DNA of 63,509 nt from Clostridiales bacterium (GCA_003534295.1 DPDV01000018.1:448-63956); one strand, 5' to 3'. Positions 52,093 through 62,456 are shown, numbered from the stretch's first letter. The notes: generated by a model from the letters alone, not told the origin. Numbers and translations are program-made.

Positions 52093-53113
52093 CGAGTTTT
52101 GGAAGATAGAAAGTGAAAACTTGATTAAAAAAGATAATTTAAAATATTTTGAAAATCTAGGACTTGATGTAAAGTACTTGATGTCTGGGAGAACAGCAAT
52201 AGATTATGTGCTAGAAGATATCAAGGACGATAAAAAAATAGTATATATGCCGGACTATTGCTGTAACTCTATGGTACAACCATTTATAGATAAAGGATAC
52301 AACATTAAATATTATAATGTTGACCTGATGAATAATAAGTTTTATATAGACATTCAATTTAACTGTTCAATATTTTTTGGTATGTCATATTTTGGGTATA
52401 GTAATTCAAATATGGATTATTATATAAAAAAATTTAAAATGAAAAATATTGCTGTAATAGAAGATATAACTCATAGAGTTTTTTGTAAAAAAAGCCATTG
52501 TGAAAGTTCTAATTATTTAATTGCTAGTTTAAGAAAATGGTTTCCTATTTATACAGGAGCAATTGCAATTAATAAGAACTGTAACTTTAAGAAAAATATT
52601 GATAATTATACAATAAACGAGGAATTGGTAAAATGTAAAAAACTAGCAATGCAGTTAAAACGAGAGTATATATATAATGAAAATATTGATTGTAAAGATA
52701 TGTTTTTAGATTTATTTAATAAAAGTAATAAACTTATAACTGATTACAAAAACAGGAAGATGGATGATGAATCTTTAGAGATATTAAAAAGAATTGATTT
52801 AGAAGATATAATAAGAAAAAGAATAGACAACTCAAAAACAATTGAAAAAAATTTTGTATTTAATGATAATGTAAAAATGTTATATAATTATAAAGATGGG
52901 GATTGCCCATTATTTGTTCCAATAATTTTAAAAAACAGAGACTATATAAGGAAAAAATTAATTGATAATAATGTATATTGCCCTATTCATTGGCCAAATT
53001 TTAATAATTTTAGAAACAAGACGTATGCAAATGAACTATCATTAATTTGTGATCAAAGATTTGACGAAAAAGATATGAAGAGAGAAGTCAAAATAATATT
53101 AGAAAATATATAA
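52076..53113 (+). CDS. DegT-like PLP-fold protein, divergent
   Basis: A 345-residue protein with a type I PLP fold pattern: LMSGRTAIDYVLEDIKDDKK (phosphate cup), AVIEDITHRVF (Asp for PLP nitrogen) and ASLRKWFPIYTGAIAI, where the Lys of RKWFP stands at the Schiff-base site. It is not closely similar to the aminotransferase at 49755. Similar proteins in capsule loci are annotated as DegT or aminotransferase of unknown substrate. It starts inside the previous gene (17-nt overlap) and is followed by an ATP-grasp enzyme, so it may prepare an amino or amide substituent. Confidence 0.65.
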   Translation: MKEIGSEFWKIESENLIKKDNLKYFENLGLDVKYLMSGRTAIDYVLEDIKDDKKIVYMPDYCCNSMVQPFIDKGYNIKYYNVDLMNNKFYIDIQFNCSIFFGMSYFGYSNSNMDYYIKKFKMKNIAVIEDITHRVFCKKSHCESSNYLIASLRKWFPIYTGAIAINKNCNFKKNIDNYTINEELVKCKKLAMQLKREYIYNENIDCKDMFLDLFNKSNKLITDYKNRKMDDESLEILKRIDLEDIIRKRIDNSKTIEKNFVFNDNVKMLYNYKDGDCPLFVPIILKNRDYIRKKLIDNNVYCPIHWPNFNNFRNKTYANELSLICDQRFDEKDMKREVKIILENI

Positions 53114-53129
53114 AGAAAAGAGAAAAATT

Positions 53130-54206
53130 ATGAAAACAATATTAATAACAGGAATAGGTGGTTTAACACCAAGATCAATTGCAAAGATTATAAGAAAAAA
53201 TCATCCGGATTATAAATTAATCGGATGTGATATAAATAAAAAGGCAATAGGATTTTTTATGAAGGGATTGCTTGATAAATATTTTGTATGCCCAAAGTGT
53301 ACATCAAATGAATATTTTCCTTGGATTGAAAAATTAGTTAACGAAAAAGAAATAGATTACGCTTTTGTTCAGCCTGAAAGTGAAATCGTAGAATGGGGAG
53401 ATTACTATGAGAAAAATGGGAAATATCCATGTAAAGTTTTTATGGGCGGTAAATTGTTATCAATGTCATTAAGGGATAAATCAATAATGGCTGATTTACT
53501 TAAAGGCACAGAATTTATTCCTAAAACAATAAAGGTTACACAGGAAAATCCACGTTATGAAGACGTAGAAAATGAGATAGGATTTCCATGTTGGATAAGA
53601 GCAACAGAGGGCACTGGGGGCTTGGGATCTTTGAAGTTAGATGATATATCAAGTTATAAAAGTTGGCTGTTTATAAATTCGACAATTCCAGAGTTTACAG
53701 TAAGTGAATATCTTACAGGAAGACATCTTGCAAACCAAATGTTATATTATAATGGAGAATATGTAAAAGGTGCTGCATTAGAATGTGTAGAATATGTTAT
53801 GGCTAGTACTGCACCATCACATGTTACTGGAAATACACACTTTGGAAGATTTCTAAATGAAGACAAAATAAATGAATTCTGCGATAGCTGTATTAAATAT
53901 TTAGAAAAAAAATTAAATGTAAAAGCCCATGGAATTTTATCTTTTGATTTGAAAGAAGATAAAGATGGCAAAATGAAAGTTACAGAAGTTAATATTAGGC
54001 ATATGGCATATACAGGCGTAATGGCTGAAGCAGGTTTTGACTTAATCGAGGATACAATAAAAATAATGGAGGAAGGAAATTGTGACAATGTTGTAAGAAA
54101 TCAATTTTATCATTATGAGAAACCATATGTATTTTTAAGAGATGTAGATGTAGAACCACTATTATTAGAATCAGAAGAGATTTTTGATAAAGGGAAATAT
54201 TTATAA
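53130..54206 (+). CDS. ATP-grasp ligase
   Basis: A 358-residue ATP-grasp protein. The N-terminal pre-ATP domain resembles carbamoyl-phosphate-synthase-type folds (TGIGGLTPRSIAKI, FVQPESEIVEWG). The grasp domain has RDKSIMADLLKGTEFIPKTI, the Gly-rich loop RATEGTGGLGS and the Mg ligands E-V-N-I-R (about 314-318). These enzymes form amide or peptide-like bonds through acyl phosphates. In a capsule locus it may attach an amino acid to a sugar amine or carboxyl group (inference). Confidence 0.82.
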   Translation: MKTILITGIGGLTPRSIAKIIRKNHPDYKLIGCDINKKAIGFFMKGLLDKYFVCPKCTSNEYFPWIEKLVNEKEIDYAFVQPESEIVEWGDYYEKNGKYPCKVFMGGKLLSMSLRDKSIMADLLKGTEFIPKTIKVTQENPRYEDVENEIGFPCWIRATEGTGGLGSLKLDDISSYKSWLFINSTIPEFTVSEYLTGRHLANQMLYYNGEYVKGAALECVEYVMASTAPSHVTGNTHFGRFLNEDKINEFCDSCIKYLEKKLNVKAHGILSFDLKEDKDGKMKVTEVNIRHMAYTGVMAEAGFDLIEDTIKIMEEGNCDNVVRNQFYHYEKPYVFLRDVDVEPLLLESEEIFDKGKYL

Positions 54207-54220
54207 AAAGGTGAAAATAG

Positions 54221-55417
54221 ATGGATATTGTTATAGTTTCACAATACTTAAGAGATATTGAATGCTTTGAAAGTAATAATAGTAGATTTGTTTATATTGC
54301 AAAATTATTGGCAATGTCAAAAAATAACAATGTTGAAATTATTACATCTGATTTTAATCATACTAAAAAAGAAAAATTTAATAAGATAGGAAAATTGGAT
54401 GGAGTAAAAATAACAGCATGCCATGAACCAGGTTATTCTAAAAATGTGTGTCTAAAGAGATTTAATAGTCACAAAAAATTATCAAAAAATATTAAAGAGT
54501 ATTTAGAAAAAAGAAAGAAACCAGATATTATATATTGTGCTATTCCCTCTTTAGCAGTTGGAAAAATAGTAGCCCAATATGCCGAAAAAAATGGTGTTAG
54601 ATTTGTAATAGACATACAAGATTTATGGCCAGAAGCATTTAAAATGGTGTTTAAAATTCCATTATTAAGTAACGCAATCTTTTATCCAATGAAAAGACAA
54701 GCTAACTATATATATAAATGTGCAGATGATATAATTGCAGTATCTGATACATATAGAGATAGAGCAACAAGTGTTAATAAAAAATATAAAAACAAACTAA
54801 CTGTATTTTTAGGTACAAATTTAGAATATTTTGATAAATGTAAAGAGAAGAATATTAAACATTATAATGATAATATTATTAGGATTGCCTATATAGGAAC
54901 TTTAGGACATAGCTATAATATAAAAACTATAATTGATGCTTTAGAATTATTAAAAGAAAAATATAATAATTTGAATTTTCTAGTAATGGGAAGTGGTCCT
55001 TTAAAAAACCAGTTTGAAGCTTATGCAAAAGATAAGAATATTAATTGTGAATTTACAGGAAGACTAGAATATCCAGAAATGGTAGGAACTTTATGTTCAT
55101 GTGATATTGCTGTAAACCCAATAACACATGGAGCAGCACAAAGTATAATAAACAAAGTAGGAGATTATGCAGCAGCTGGATTGCCGGTTATAAATACTCA
55201 AGAAAATTTAGAATATAGGAATCTCGTAGAAAAATATAATATTGGGTATAATTGTGAAAATAGCAACAAACAAGATATAGCAAATAAAATAGAAATTTTA
55301 ATAAAAGATAAAAAATTAAGAAAAGAATTAGGAAACAATAACAGAAAATTAGCAGAAGAAAAATTTGATAGAAAAAAAACATATAATCAAATAGTTAAAA
55401 TAATAGAAGGGAATTAA
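54221..55417 (+). CDS. Glycosyltransferase family 4 (WbuB-like)
   Basis: A 398-residue GT-B enzyme with IDIQDLWPEAFKMVFKIP (WbuB-like acceptor region, about 130-147), RIAYIGTLGHSYNIKTIIDA and NKVGDYAAAGLPVINTQEN (donor site). It probably adds the second sugar (amino-deoxy type) to the lipid-linked unit. No membrane helices. The next gene starts 3 nt after its stop. Confidence 0.9.
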   Translation: MDIVIVSQYLRDIECFESNNSRFVYIAKLLAMSKNNNVEIITSDFNHTKKEKFNKIGKLDGVKITACHEPGYSKNVCLKRFNSHKKLSKNIKEYLEKRKKPDIIYCAIPSLAVGKIVAQYAEKNGVRFVIDIQDLWPEAFKMVFKIPLLSNAIFYPMKRQANYIYKCADDIIAVSDTYRDRATSVNKKYKNKLTVFLGTNLEYFDKCKEKNIKHYNDNIIRIAYIGTLGHSYNIKTIIDALELLKEKYNNLNFLVMGSGPLKNQFEAYAKDKNINCEFTGRLEYPEMVGTLCSCDIAVNPITHGAAQSIINKVGDYAAAGLPVINTQENLEYRNLVEKYNIGYNCENSNKQDIANKIEILIKDKKLRKELGNNNRKLAEEKFDRKKTYNQIVKIIEGN

Positions 55418-55420
55418 TAT

Positions 55421-56506
55421 ATGAATTTATTACATGTATGTTCAATAACAAATAATAAAACAAGTGGTATATCAAATGTTGTGCCGGAACATTTTATAAA
55501 CCAAAGCAAATTTGCCAAAGTAGCTTTACTGAATTGCAATAATACCCCAATAGAGAGACTAAAGTCAGAAAAAAACGTGTTTTACTATAATGAAATTAAT
55601 AAAAATATTGATAATTTGCCAAAACCGTTTAACTGTCCCGATTTAGTTGTTTTTCATGGAATATATATTTCACAATATATAAGTATATATAACAAAATAT
55701 TAAAAAAAGATATTCCATATATTATAATTCCGCACGGCTCTTTAACTAAAGATGCCCAAAAAATAAAAAAAATAAAAAAAGTATTTGGAAATTTAGTGCT
55801 ATTTAATAGATTTATAAAAAAGGCTAAAGCTATCCAATATTTATCTGAAATAGAGCAAAAAATGTCATCTGATTTTAAAAATGATAGTTTTATTATGGGA
55901 AATGGTATATATACACCAAGCTTAAAAAAAGAAAAATTCTCAGAAAATTGCATTAAATTAGTTTACGTGGGAAGATATGCTGTATATCATAAAGGGTTAG
56001 ATATTTTATTAGATGGATGTAAGAAAGCCTATAAGAACATGATAATAAATAAAATAGAAGTCAATCTTTACGGAGCAGGAAATGAGGGAGAAAATCATAT
56101 CAGAGAAATGATAAAGAAAAGGAATCTAGAAAGAGTGGTAAAAGCTCATGGACCAGTATTTGATAATCAAAAAATAGCAGAAATTATTAAAAATGATATT
56201 TTTATACAAACTTCGAGACTTGAAGGACAACCATTGGGAATAATGGAAGCAATGGCCTTAGGAATGCCGGTTATAGTAAGTGAGGGGACTACATTTGGAA
56301 GTATTGTTCAGAGTAATGAGTGTGGACTTGTTTGTTCGACTCCAGATGAAGTTAGTACAATACTTAATGAACTAAAGAAAGAATCAAAACATTTTTTTAA
56401 ATTTGGTAAAAATTCTAGGAAATATATAGAGAACAATTTAACTTGGAATATTATTGCGAGTAAGTCAGTAAAAAAATATAAGGAGCTAATAAAAGATGCT
56501 AGATAA
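55421..56506 (+). CDS. Glycosyltransferase family 4
   Basis: A 361-residue GT-B enzyme with KLVYVGRYAVYHKGLDILLD (about 177-196) and the EX7E donor motif in SRLEGQPLGIMEAMALGMP. It extends the repeat unit; sugar specificity is not readable. It overlaps the polymerase gene by 11 nt. Confidence 0.9.
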   Translation: MNLLHVCSITNNKTSGISNVVPEHFINQSKFAKVALLNCNNTPIERLKSEKNVFYYNEINKNIDNLPKPFNCPDLVVFHGIYISQYISIYNKILKKDIPYIIIPHGSLTKDAQKIKKIKKVFGNLVLFNRFIKKAKAIQYLSEIEQKMSSDFKNDSFIMGNGIYTPSLKKEKFSENCIKLVYVGRYAVYHKGLDILLDGCKKAYKNMIINKIEVNLYGAGNEGENHIREMIKKRNLERVVKAHGPVFDNQKIAEIIKNDIFIQTSRLEGQPLGIMEAMALGMPVIVSEGTTFGSIVQSNECGLVCSTPDEVSTILNELKKESKHFFKFGKNSRKYIENNLTWNIIASKSVKKYKELIKDAR

Positions 56507-57902
56507 AAAAATAAAAAATATATTTCTAATAGCGATGATTTTTATTTCCATAATTTCATTTTTTGTGGTTTTATGCTGTAATTCTACAATTGAAAGTAGA
56601 TATTTATGCCTGTTGCCATTATTTTTAATATTTGGACTATCGGTGTATCTTTTAGCAAATAAAAATTCTGTGATGTATATAGGCTCATTTATTATCATAG
56701 TTTCATATTTTATTAGGATGTCCGTTGCACCTGCATTTATGGCAATTGGAGATTATTTTTCGACGAAAAGTTCAGAGTTAGATTACAATACAGCTATTCT
56801 ATTCATGATTTATGAATTTATATTTGTTTTTTTTATACTATCTTTTCTATCAAAAAATAAAAACATCAATGCCGGTAAATGGAACGAAAGTACAGAGAAA
56901 TCGGAGAACAATGAAAACATTAAATTTAAAGTTAATAAAAACATGAAGTTAATAATATTATTTTTAATAATTATATGTACGCTTTTCTGCTTTAGATATC
57001 CTCAAATATTAAATAGCTTTAAGTTTGGAGTGTTATCAAATTCAGAGCTAATACAATGGCAAAAAAAATATAATTTTTCTTTAAATTCTATGCCTAAGTT
57101 AATATTTTATATGATAAGTTGGTGTATTAAAATTATTAAAGAAGTTATAATCTTTATTATATTATTAGCCATTAAAAATAAGAAGAATAGTAAGTTTAAA
57201 TTTATATCATCATTAGCCATTATTCTAATTGGAAGCTTAATCAGTGATGATACTCTTGCACAAAATTTATATTTTGCCTGTGTTTATTTTTTATTATTAA
57301 CTGAATTTTATCCGGATAATAAGAAAAAAATATATACTATATTAAGCATAACAGTAGGACTGATTTTTTTCTATGGATTAATAAGTGAAAAAATATCAGA
57401 TTACAACTATAAAGAAACGGCTTATAACATTGCTAATACATTGCAAGTGTATTTTACGGGAGTTTACAATGTGGCAGTTTCATTAAAACTAAAAGTAGAA
57501 AACCCTTTAAAAATAATTATGGGGGATTTTTTAAGAAGTATACCACTATTTAAAACCTTTTTTGTTAATATGCAAACGAGTACAACAGTTTTTTGCAGCT
57601 ACATAAATGATGAATATAATAGCCAAATAGTGCCATCGCTAGGGCAGTCTATGTTTTTATTTGGAAAGATATTTGCACCGCTAATAGCTTCATTATTTAC
57701 TATAATAACTGTAAAATGCGAATCTAAAATAAAAAAAATAGATAATTATTTTGATAAATTTATTTGCTATATTATTATAGTAAAATTAGCATGTATACCA
57801 GTAATTTATAATGGACAGATATTTTTACAAGGACTCTTTGGTACAATACTTCCATTAGTGATAATCAGTTTATTTAACAAAAAGGAGAAAAAATATGATT
57901 GA
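56496..57902 (+). CDS. Polysaccharide polymerase (Wzy-like)
   Basis: A 468-residue polytopic protein with about 11-12 membrane helices and a central charged periplasmic loop, a plan typical of Wzy oligosaccharide-repeat polymerases, which show little sequence conservation. Between glycosyltransferase and flippase genes this is the expected position. Overlaps of 11 and 8 nt with its neighbours show coupling. Confidence 0.8.
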   Translation: MLDKKIKNIFLIAMIFISIISFFVVLCCNSTIESRYLCLLPLFLIFGLSVYLLANKNSVMYIGSFIIIVSYFIRMSVAPAFMAIGDYFSTKSSELDYNTAILFMIYEFIFVFFILSFLSKNKNINAGKWNESTEKSENNENIKFKVNKNMKLIILFLIIICTLFCFRYPQILNSFKFGVLSNSELIQWQKKYNFSLNSMPKLIFYMISWCIKIIKEVIIFIILLAIKNKKNSKFKFISSLAIILIGSLISDDTLAQNLYFACVYFLLLTEFYPDNKKKIYTILSITVGLIFFYGLISEKISDYNYKETAYNIANTLQVYFTGVYNVAVSLKLKVENPLKIIMGDFLRSIPLFKTFFVNMQTSTTVFCSYINDEYNSQIVPSLGQSMFLFGKIFAPLIASLFTIITVKCESKIKKIDNYFDKFICYIIIVKLACIPVIYNGQIFLQGLFGTILPLVIISLFNKKEKKYD

Positions 57903-58626
57903 AAAAAAAATTCATTATTGTTGGTTTGGAGGAAATGAACTACCTACAAAGGCCAAAAGATGTATAAAATCATGGAAAAAATATTTTCCAGACTATGAAA
58001 TCATAGAATGGAATGAAAAAAATTTTGATATAAATTTTAACAATTATGCCAAAGAAGCATATTTAAATAAAAAATATGCTTTTTTTACAGATGTTGCTAG
58101 GTTATATATAATTTATCATAATGGAGGAATATACTTTGACGTGGATGTGGAAGTTATAAAGAAATTCGACAATGATATATTAAGTAATGAAGCTTTTTTT
58201 GGACTGGAGACGGAAAATACTGTTAATACGGGACTAGGATTTGGAGCTACAAAAAAAAATTGGATTATCAAGGAGATGCTAGATGATTATAATGACAAAA
58301 AATTCTTAAGTAAAGACGGAAAGATGGATATGACTCCGTGCCCTATAATAAATAGCAGAGTATTTAGAAAAAATGGATTTGAATTAAATGGAAATTATGA
58401 AAAGATTAATGATGTAGCAATTTATCCTATAGATTTTTTTAATCCATTAGAGGCTGCTACGGGTAGATTGAATAAAACAAAAAATACACAAAGTATACAT
58501 TGGTTTTTAAAATCCTGGGTACCAAAAAAACAACTAATTATTAGTAATATTACTAAACCATTTCATCGAATTTTTGGTATAAATTGTTTTAAGTGGATAA
58601 AGAAACTCGGAGGACATAAGAAGTGA
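57895..58626 (+). CDS. Glycosyltransferase with DXD motif (GT32/OCH1-like)
   Basis: A 243-residue enzyme with IHYCWFGGNELPTKAKRCI at the start, FTDVARLYIIYHNGGIYFD and the metal-binding DVDVE (about 82). This matches the sugar-binding-DXD family common in capsule loci (mannosyl- or galactosyltransferases). It overlaps the flippase by 4 nt (ATGA-type junction). Confidence 0.9.
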   Translation: MIEKKIHYCWFGGNELPTKAKRCIKSWKKYFPDYEIIEWNEKNFDINFNNYAKEAYLNKKYAFFTDVARLYIIYHNGGIYFDVDVEVIKKFDNDILSNEAFFGLETENTVNTGLGFGATKKNWIIKEMLDDYNDKKFLSKDGKMDMTPCPIINSRVFRKNGFELNGNYEKINDVAIYPIDFFNPLEAATGRLNKTKNTQSIHWFLKSWVPKKQLIISNITKPFHRIFGINCFKWIKKLGGHKK

Positions 58627-60020
58627 AATATAAGTATTTTCTGAAAAACTTAAGCATTTTTACAATTAGTAATTTTATAACAAAATTATTAATGTTTTTG
58701 ATGCTACCTTTATATACTAGTATTTTAACATCAAAAGAATATGGCACTATAGATATGATAACTACTACAGTGAATTTAGCAATGCCTATATTAACTTTAT
58801 GTATTACAGAAGCAATAATAAGGTTTACAATAGAGGAAAACACCAATAGAAAACAGATACTATTAAACTCTCTTAATATTGCATTTAAAGGATATATATT
58901 ATTATTGATAGCATCTATTGTAGCTTGGATAATAGGAATTGAATTAAAAATATTAATTATCTTTAATATTTATTATTTAGTATATACAGTTTCATCGCTA
59001 CTAACTTATTATTTAAAAGGGTTAGAAAGAATTAAAATAATAGGATGGGCAAGTGTTATTAGAGTTATTACCTTAATACTATTAAATTGTTTATTGTTAT
59101 TATACTTGAAGCTATCGGTAGTTGGATATTATGTTTCACTAATAGTAAGTGATATTATTGTAATAATTATCTATATTTATAATTTGAAAAAAAATAAAGT
59201 TGTGGGGAATGATGAAAAAAATACGACACTAAAGAAAGAAATGATAAAATATAGTAAAAATTTTGTGCTAAACTCTATAAGTTGGTGGATTAATAATGCA
59301 TCTGATAAATATATACTATTACTATTTTATGATTTAGATATCACAGGTATTTATTCTGTTGCATACAAAATTCCTACAATTATTGAATTTGTGCAAGCAA
59401 TATATTCACAGGCATGGCAAATTTCTGCAATAAAAGAATATAACAAAAAGAACTCAGTGGAATTTTTTTCAAATATGTACAAAATATATAATATTATAAT
59501 AATATTTACGGTATGCTTAATATTAATCTTCTTGAAGGTTATATCAAGAATATTGTTTGCTAAAGAATTTTTTATTGCATGGAAATATGTACCATTTCTT
59601 TTGCTAGCAATCTTATTTGGAGCTCTAGCAGGTTTTCTGGGTTCTATATATGCTGCAAATAAAGACTCAAAAATGTATGCTAAGTCTACAGCAATTGGGG
59701 CAATGACGAATATTATTTTAAATTTTTTGCTAATACCTAGTATGGCAGCTCATGGCGCAGCAGTTGCGACTTGTATATCATATGTAATTGTTTGGATATT
59801 AAGACTTATATTTATGAAAAAGTACATGGTATTAAAGATTAATTTGAAAAAAGATGTTACATCATATCTGCTAATTTTAGTAATTTGTATTAGTGTTATT
59901 TGCTTAAAAACTTTAATTGCAGAAATAATAGCTACTACTGTTTTGACTATTATAATTCTCATGTACAGAAAAGAGTTAGCTGATTTATCTAAATCAGTAA
60001 GAAAGGATTTCATGAAATGA
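58623..60020 (+). CDS. Polysaccharide flippase (Wzx-like)
   Basis: A 465-residue MOP-superfamily transporter with about 12-14 membrane helices, starting at GTG 58623 (VKYKYFLKNLSIFTISNFIT). Conserved Wzx features are MLPLYTSILTSKEYGTIDMI near the N-terminus and NNASDKYILLLFYDLDITGIYSVAYK in the middle. It flips lipid-linked repeat units outward for Wzy. The stop overlaps the next ATG. Confidence 0.92.
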   Translation: MKYKYFLKNLSIFTISNFITKLLMFLMLPLYTSILTSKEYGTIDMITTTVNLAMPILTLCITEAIIRFTIEENTNRKQILLNSLNIAFKGYILLLIASIVAWIIGIELKILIIFNIYYLVYTVSSLLTYYLKGLERIKIIGWASVIRVITLILLNCLLLLYLKLSVVGYYVSLIVSDIIVIIIYIYNLKKNKVVGNDEKNTTLKKEMIKYSKNFVLNSISWWINNASDKYILLLFYDLDITGIYSVAYKIPTIIEFVQAIYSQAWQISAIKEYNKKNSVEFFSNMYKIYNIIIIFTVCLILIFLKVISRILFAKEFFIAWKYVPFLLLAILFGALAGFLGSIYAANKDSKMYAKSTAIGAMTNIILNFLLIPSMAAHGAAVATCISYVIVWILRLIFMKKYMVLKINLKKDVTSYLLILVICISVICLKTLIAEIIATTVLTIIILMYRKELADLSKSVRKDFMK

Positions 60021-62221
60021 AAGAAGTAGGAATTATGACATGGTTTACATATAATAATTATGGAACGGTTTTACAAGCGTATGCTTTATCAAAAAAATTA
60101 GAAAACATGCAAGTTATTCCGGAGATTATTAATTACAGACCTAAGATAAGAAAAACAAATATATATGATATGAAAATTAAATTTATATTAAAGCAGTTAA
60201 TTAATAAAAATTATCAAAAGAAATATATCTCCGAAATAAGCAAGATAAATGAAAAATTTAGTAAATTTAGAAAGGACAGTTTATCTATATCTAATGAAGT
60301 TGACACTTACACAGAATTGAAAGAAAAGGCAGATAGCCTAGATAAAGTGGTTTGTGGAAGTGATCAAATATGGTCTCCAATTTTTTATGATCCACATTAT
60401 TATTTGGATTTTGTGGATAATGACACAAAAAAAATATCATACGCTCCAAGTTTTGGAGTAAGTGATATATATGAAGAAGGCGTAAAAAAAGGAATAGAAA
60501 AATTATTAAATAGATTTGAAAATATATCGGTAAGGGAAGAACAAGGAAAAGAAATCATAAAAGAAATATGTGATAAAAACGTTGAAATAGTGCTAGATCC
60601 AACACTATTAATAACAAAAGAAGAATGGATTAAATTATTTGAAATCAAAGAAGATAAAAACAAGGATAATTATATCTTATGTTACTTTTTAGAAAGTAAT
60701 AAAAAATACCTTAAAGTTGCTAAGGAATTATCTAAAAAATTAAAAGTACCAATTAAAATAATTCCAACCAATAATTTAATTGACAAATTTAATAAAGATT
60801 CAATTTTATTTGATTGTGGACCAAAAGAATTTGTAGAATATATCAGCCATGCTAAATGTGTATTAACAGACTCATATCATGGAGTACTATTTTCTATTAA
60901 TTTTAATAAACCATTTGTGGCATTAAAAAGATTTAAGGAAAATAAGTTTTCACAAAATTCTCGAATTATAAATATCTTAAGTAGATTTAATTTAGAAGAC
61001 AGGTTGTATAACAATAAAAGTCTGAATTTAAGTCCAATTTATTATAAAACAATTAATCGAGAGATCGCAATAGAAAGAAAAAAAAGTATAAATTTTTTAA
61101 GAAAAAGCATATTTGATGGAAAAGTAAGTAATGAGCCACTTATTACAAATAATTGCACCGGATGTGGAGTCTGTGCGGTGGTATGCCCCAAAAAATGTAT
61201 AAAAATAGAGAAGAATGAAGAGGGATTTTGGGAATATACAGTAAATAAGGAGCAATGTATAAATTGTGGACTTTGCAAAAAAAACTGTGGTCAAGTTCAT
61301 AATAATGCCATAAAAATCGAAAGACAAAAAATATTTAGTGCATACTCTAAATCAAATGAAGTTCTGATGAAATCATCTTCAGGTGGACTAGCATTTGAAC
61401 TTTCTAATCAGGCATTAATTGATAATATGCCAGTTATTGGATGCAAGTATAATGAGAAAAATAATAGGGCTGAACATGCTTTTATTAATGACATAAACAA
61501 TGTAAATGAGCTTAGTGGATCTAAATATTTACAGAGTTATACAGTTGATGCTTTTGAAAAAATTAAGAACCTAAAAAGTGCTTTAATAATAGGTACTCCA
61601 TGCCAAATTGCGTCTATCGATAACTATTTAAAAAATGTCAATAAAAGAAATGAGTTTGTTTTGGTTGATTTAATATGCCATGGTGTTCCATCATATCTAG
61701 TTTGGGATAAATTTTTAAAAGAAAATGGCGATAATAGAGAAATTATATTTAGAAATAAAAAATATGGTTGGAAGAAAGAACTTACGGTGGGGTCAAAAAG
61801 AATAAGAAAAGACAAATTTTATAATTATTTTGAGAGTGGACAAATTTATAATAGATGTTGCTATGACTGTAATTATAGGGAATATATGTGTTCAGACATA
61901 AGATTGGGAGATTTCTGGGGGAAAAAAAGTAATAAAGGAATAAGTGAGGTAATAATTAATTCCGAAAAAGGGTTAAACCTTTTTAATAGCATAAAGGACA
62001 AAATAATTTTTAAGGAAGAAAATATTTCAGAATGTTTTGTTCATCAACAAAAAAAGAATGTTGCGTTTCCACTGAAAAGATATGCCATTATAAATGAATT
62101 AAAGTCTGATAAAAAATCGTTAACTAAAATTTCAAACAAGTACTGCAAGAAAATTGTTAAAGATAGCAATTTCAGAAAAAAATTTTATGGACTTTATAAG
62201 TTTTTGCAGAACAGGCAATAA
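60017..62221 (+). CDS. Fusion: polysaccharide pyruvyltransferase + 4Fe-4S/FrhB-like domain
   Basis: A 734-residue protein. Residues 1-370 form a polysaccharide pyruvyltransferase domain (MTWFTYNNYGTVLQAYAL; KVVCGSDQIWSP; VLTDSYHGVLFSI). Residues 377-440 carry two 4Fe-4S motifs (CTGCGVCAVVCPKKC and CINCGLCKKNC). Residues 450-734 are an FrhB (coenzyme F420 hydrogenase beta-subunit)-like domain (SSSGGLAFELSNQAL; IIGTPCQIASIDNYL). The two parts are usually separate neighbours in capsule loci. The first ketalises sugars with pyruvate; the redox domain's role is unknown. It is the last gene of the locus. Confidence 0.92.
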   Translation: MKEVGIMTWFTYNNYGTVLQAYALSKKLENMQVIPEIINYRPKIRKTNIYDMKIKFILKQLINKNYQKKYISEISKINEKFSKFRKDSLSISNEVDTYTELKEKADSLDKVVCGSDQIWSPIFYDPHYYLDFVDNDTKKISYAPSFGVSDIYEEGVKKGIEKLLNRFENISVREEQGKEIIKEICDKNVEIVLDPTLLITKEEWIKLFEIKEDKNKDNYILCYFLESNKKYLKVAKELSKKLKVPIKIIPTNNLIDKFNKDSILFDCGPKEFVEYISHAKCVLTDSYHGVLFSINFNKPFVALKRFKENKFSQNSRIINILSRFNLEDRLYNNKSLNLSPIYYKTINREIAIERKKSINFLRKSIFDGKVSNEPLITNNCTGCGVCAVVCPKKCIKIEKNEEGFWEYTVNKEQCINCGLCKKNCGQVHNNAIKIERQKIFSAYSKSNEVLMKSSSGGLAFELSNQALIDNMPVIGCKYNEKNNRAEHAFINDINNVNELSGSKYLQSYTVDAFEKIKNLKSALIIGTPCQIASIDNYLKNVNKRNEFVLVDLICHGVPSYLVWDKFLKENGDNREIIFRNKKYGWKKELTVGSKRIRKDKFYNYFESGQIYNRCCYDCNYREYMCSDIRLGDFWGKKSNKGISEVIINSEKGLNLFNSIKDKIIFKEENISECFVHQQKKNVAFPLKRYAIINELKSDKKSLTKISNKYCKKIVKDSNFRKKFYGLYKFLQNRQ

Positions 62222-62456
62222 ATTTTTGGGTGGAATAGATCCTCTGAACTACGGTTCTAAATTGCCACATTCCTGCGATTTGAAACTCCCTAATTGGGAT
62301 GCTGGTATGCAATTTGATTGTGTAAACTTATGCATTAAACAAATTTTATAATATAGAAATGTGACTTTTGACTAAGTTGCATTTTTTTATGTTTTGATAC
62401 AACTTTCGACAAATTTCGCAATAAGAAATTGATATACTATTAAAGGGCGATATCAA
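62222..62456 (+). other. Intergenic with possible decayed coding fragment
   Basis: 235 bp between the polysaccharide locus and the YHYH gene. Codons at 62231-62350 read GIDPLNYGSKLPHSCDLKLP and then NWDAGMQFDCVN in a stretch of raised G+C, without its own start or RBS, so it may be a fragment of a lost gene. I recognise no family. Confidence 0.25.
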
